Origin: Flavobacteriaceae bacterium
Lineage (GTDB): Bacteria; Bacteroidota; Bacteroidia; Flavobacteriales; Flavobacteriaceae
DNA length: 24,178 bases
Assembly: GCA_002709185.1 (NCBI GenBank)
Contig: PAQB01000030.1
Location: forward strand, 1-24,178
Direction of reading: 5' to 3'
This document shows, piece by piece, positions 23,129-24,178 of this stretch. Below the pieces are notes generated by a model. The model saw only the letters and a program-made list of their open reading frames with translations, did not search any database and was not told the DNA's origin. The position numbers and the translations under genes were made by a program. How positions within the stretch are numbered: position 1 is the first letter of the stretch; each line of letters begins with the position of its first letter.

Positions 23129-23158
23129 TTTGTTTAAAGCATCATTTGTGTATTTTTG
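23129..23158 (+). promoter_or_regulatory. ychF promoter (Bacteroidota type)
   Basis: TTTG (23129-23132), an 18-base spacer and TATTTTTG (23151-23158) match the -33/-7 consensus exactly. The -7 box ends 19 bases before the ychF ATG, giving a short leader. This is the clearest promoter in the window. Confidence 0.75.
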
Positions 23159-23177
23159 TTGCCAGAAATTTAAAACC

Positions 23178-24178
23178 ATGAAAGCAGGAATTGTCGGATT
23201 GCCCAACGTTGGAAAATCAACTCTTTTTAATTGTTTGTCAAATGCCAAAGCGCAAAGTGCGAACTTTCCTTTTTGCACCATCGAACCAAACATCGGTGTG
23301 GTCAATGTGCCAGATCCAAGAATCGCAACCTTAGAAGGCTTGGTCAACCCCGAACGGGTGGTACCCGCTACTGTTGAGATTGTTGACATTGCAGGCCTTG
23401 TAAAGGGTGCCAGCAAAGGCGAAGGGATAGGTAATCAATTTTTAGGAAACATTCGTGAAACAGATGCTATTTTGCATGTGTTGCGTTGTTTTGATAACGA
23501 TAATATTGTACACGTCGATGGTAGTGTAGACCCTCTGCGTGACAAAGAAACAATCGATATGGAACTGCAGTTGAAAGATTTAGAAACGGTTGAAAAAAAA
23601 CTTGAAAAGGTAAAACGTACTGCCAAAACAGGAAATAAAGAGGCTCAAAAAGAAGCCGCGGTCTTAGAAATCATAAAAGCCCATTTAGAAGCGGGTGCTT
23701 CTGTTCGCAGCCTCGAATTGTCTGAGGATGATTATACGGCCATTGTAAAGCCTTTACAATGCATTACAGCAAAACCTGTAATGTATGTCTGTAATGTGGA
23801 TGAAAAAGCCGCTGTTAGTGGTAATAATTATGTAGATCAAGTCAAACAAGCAGTGGCCCCAGAAAATGCCGAAGTTTTGGTGCTTGCTGTGGGTACCGAA
23901 GCTGATATCAATGAACTGGATGACTTTGAAGAGCGCCAATTGTTTTTAGAAGATATTGGATTGGAAGAACCTGGATCAGCTAAATTAATTCGCTCGGCTT
24001 ACAAGCTATTAAAACTTCAAACTTATTTTACAGCAGGTATTAAAGAAGTTAGAGCTTGGACCATCCCTATTGGTAGCTTGGCGCCACAGGCCGCTGGAGT
24101 CATTCACACAGACTTTGAAAAAGGTTTTATTCGCGCTGAGGTCATTGCCTACAACGATTATGTAGAATTTGGCAGTGA
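23178..24178 (+). CDS. ychF: Redox-regulated ATPase YchF (3' end outside window)
   Basis: YchF (EngD) is an Obg-family P-loop protein that hydrolyses ATP in preference to GTP and associates with ribosomes. The open frame runs to the window edge, 333 complete codons of a protein normally about 364 long, so only the end is missing. The P-loop is residues 7-15 (GLPNVGKST), the G2/G3 region reads CTIEPNIG and DIAGLVKGASKGEG, and the base-specificity motif is NVDE, the YchF form of NKxD that favours ATP. A coiled-coil hairpin lies at about 130-170, and the C-terminal TGS domain begins near LLKLQTYFTAG. The final residues in the window, NDYVEFGS, belong to that domain. Confidence 0.96.
   Translation, partial: MKAGIVGLPNVGKSTLFNCLSNAKAQSANFPFCTIEPNIGVVNVPDPRIATLEGLVNPERVVPATVEIVDIAGLVKGASKGEGIGNQFLGNIRETDAILHVLRCFDNDNIVHVDGSVDPLRDKETIDMELQLKDLETVEKKLEKVKRTAKTGNKEAQKEAAVLEIIKAHLEAGASVRSLELSEDDYTAIVKPLQCITAKPVMYVCNVDEKAAVSGNNYVDQVKQAVAPENAEVLVLAVGTEADINELDDFEERQLFLEDIGLEEPGSAKLIRSAYKLLKLQTYFTAGIKEVRAWTIPIGSLAPQAAGVIHTDFEKGFIRAEVIAYNDYVEFGS

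Overview
The window looks like a chromosomal core-genome segment from a marine-type member of the Flavobacteriaceae (phylum Bacteroidota). The evidence is AT-rich DNA, a PorQ-type protein of the type IX secretion system (restricted to Bacteroidota), several promoters of the Bacteroidota type (-33 TTTG, -7 TAnnTTTG), six-domain ribosomal protein S1, and gene neighbourhoods (lon-porQ-cmk, pyrR-pyrB-rnz, serC-serA) of the kind usual in this family. I see no tRNA, rRNA, CRISPR array, insertion sequence, phage gene or attachment site.

Layout. 1-370: 3' end of a UMF1-type MFS transporter. 521-4780 (+): lon, porQ, cmk. 4808-5185 (-): BON/LysM protein, with its terminator lying in the 3' end of cmk. 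5453-7282 (+): rpsA, preceded by a structured leader and followed by a clear terminator. 7400-9025 (+): a GapN-like NADP aldehyde dehydrogenase. 9136-11857 (+): tightly packed pyrR, pyrB, STAS-like protein, rnz. 11928-12101 (-): a 57-residue two-helix membrane protein. 12249-13689 (-): lolD-like ABC ATPase overlapping a TIGR02757 gene. 13787-14588 (+): msrA overlapping a small membrane protein. 14595-15773 (-): DUF6787-like membrane protein and a DUF937 protein. 15854-18561 (-): a compact run of lipoprotein, thioredoxin-like, glutaredoxin-like, GNAT, AhpD-like and DUF2721-like genes. 18877-20895 (-): serC-serA. 20981-22042 (-): LuxC-like acyl-CoA reductase, divergent from a 2[4Fe-4S] ferredoxin (22114-22467, +). 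22512-22925 (-): small lipoprotein. 23178 to the end (+): ychF, truncated by the window edge.

How the genes fit together. Most are housekeeping: protein quality control (Lon), nucleotide synthesis (Cmk, PyrR, PyrB), RNA processing (RNase Z), translation (S1, YchF), serine synthesis (SerC, SerA), lipoprotein export (LolD-like) and methionine repair (MsrA). The least ordinary protein-coding part is the minus-strand cluster at 15854-18561, where three thiol or thioredoxin-fold proteins of different families are packed together and may form a small cytosolic redox unit behind one promoter.

The best candidate for something undescribed is RNA, not protein. The rpsA leader holds a perfect 11-bp stem whose loop can pair with the first codons of rpsA, forming a potential pseudoknot over the start codon, which is the architecture expected of an autoregulatory ribosomal-protein leader. 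Other items are perfect inverted repeats before lon and before ychF, an inverted repeat at the promoter of the redox cluster, and the 57-residue membrane protein. The rest is ordinary.
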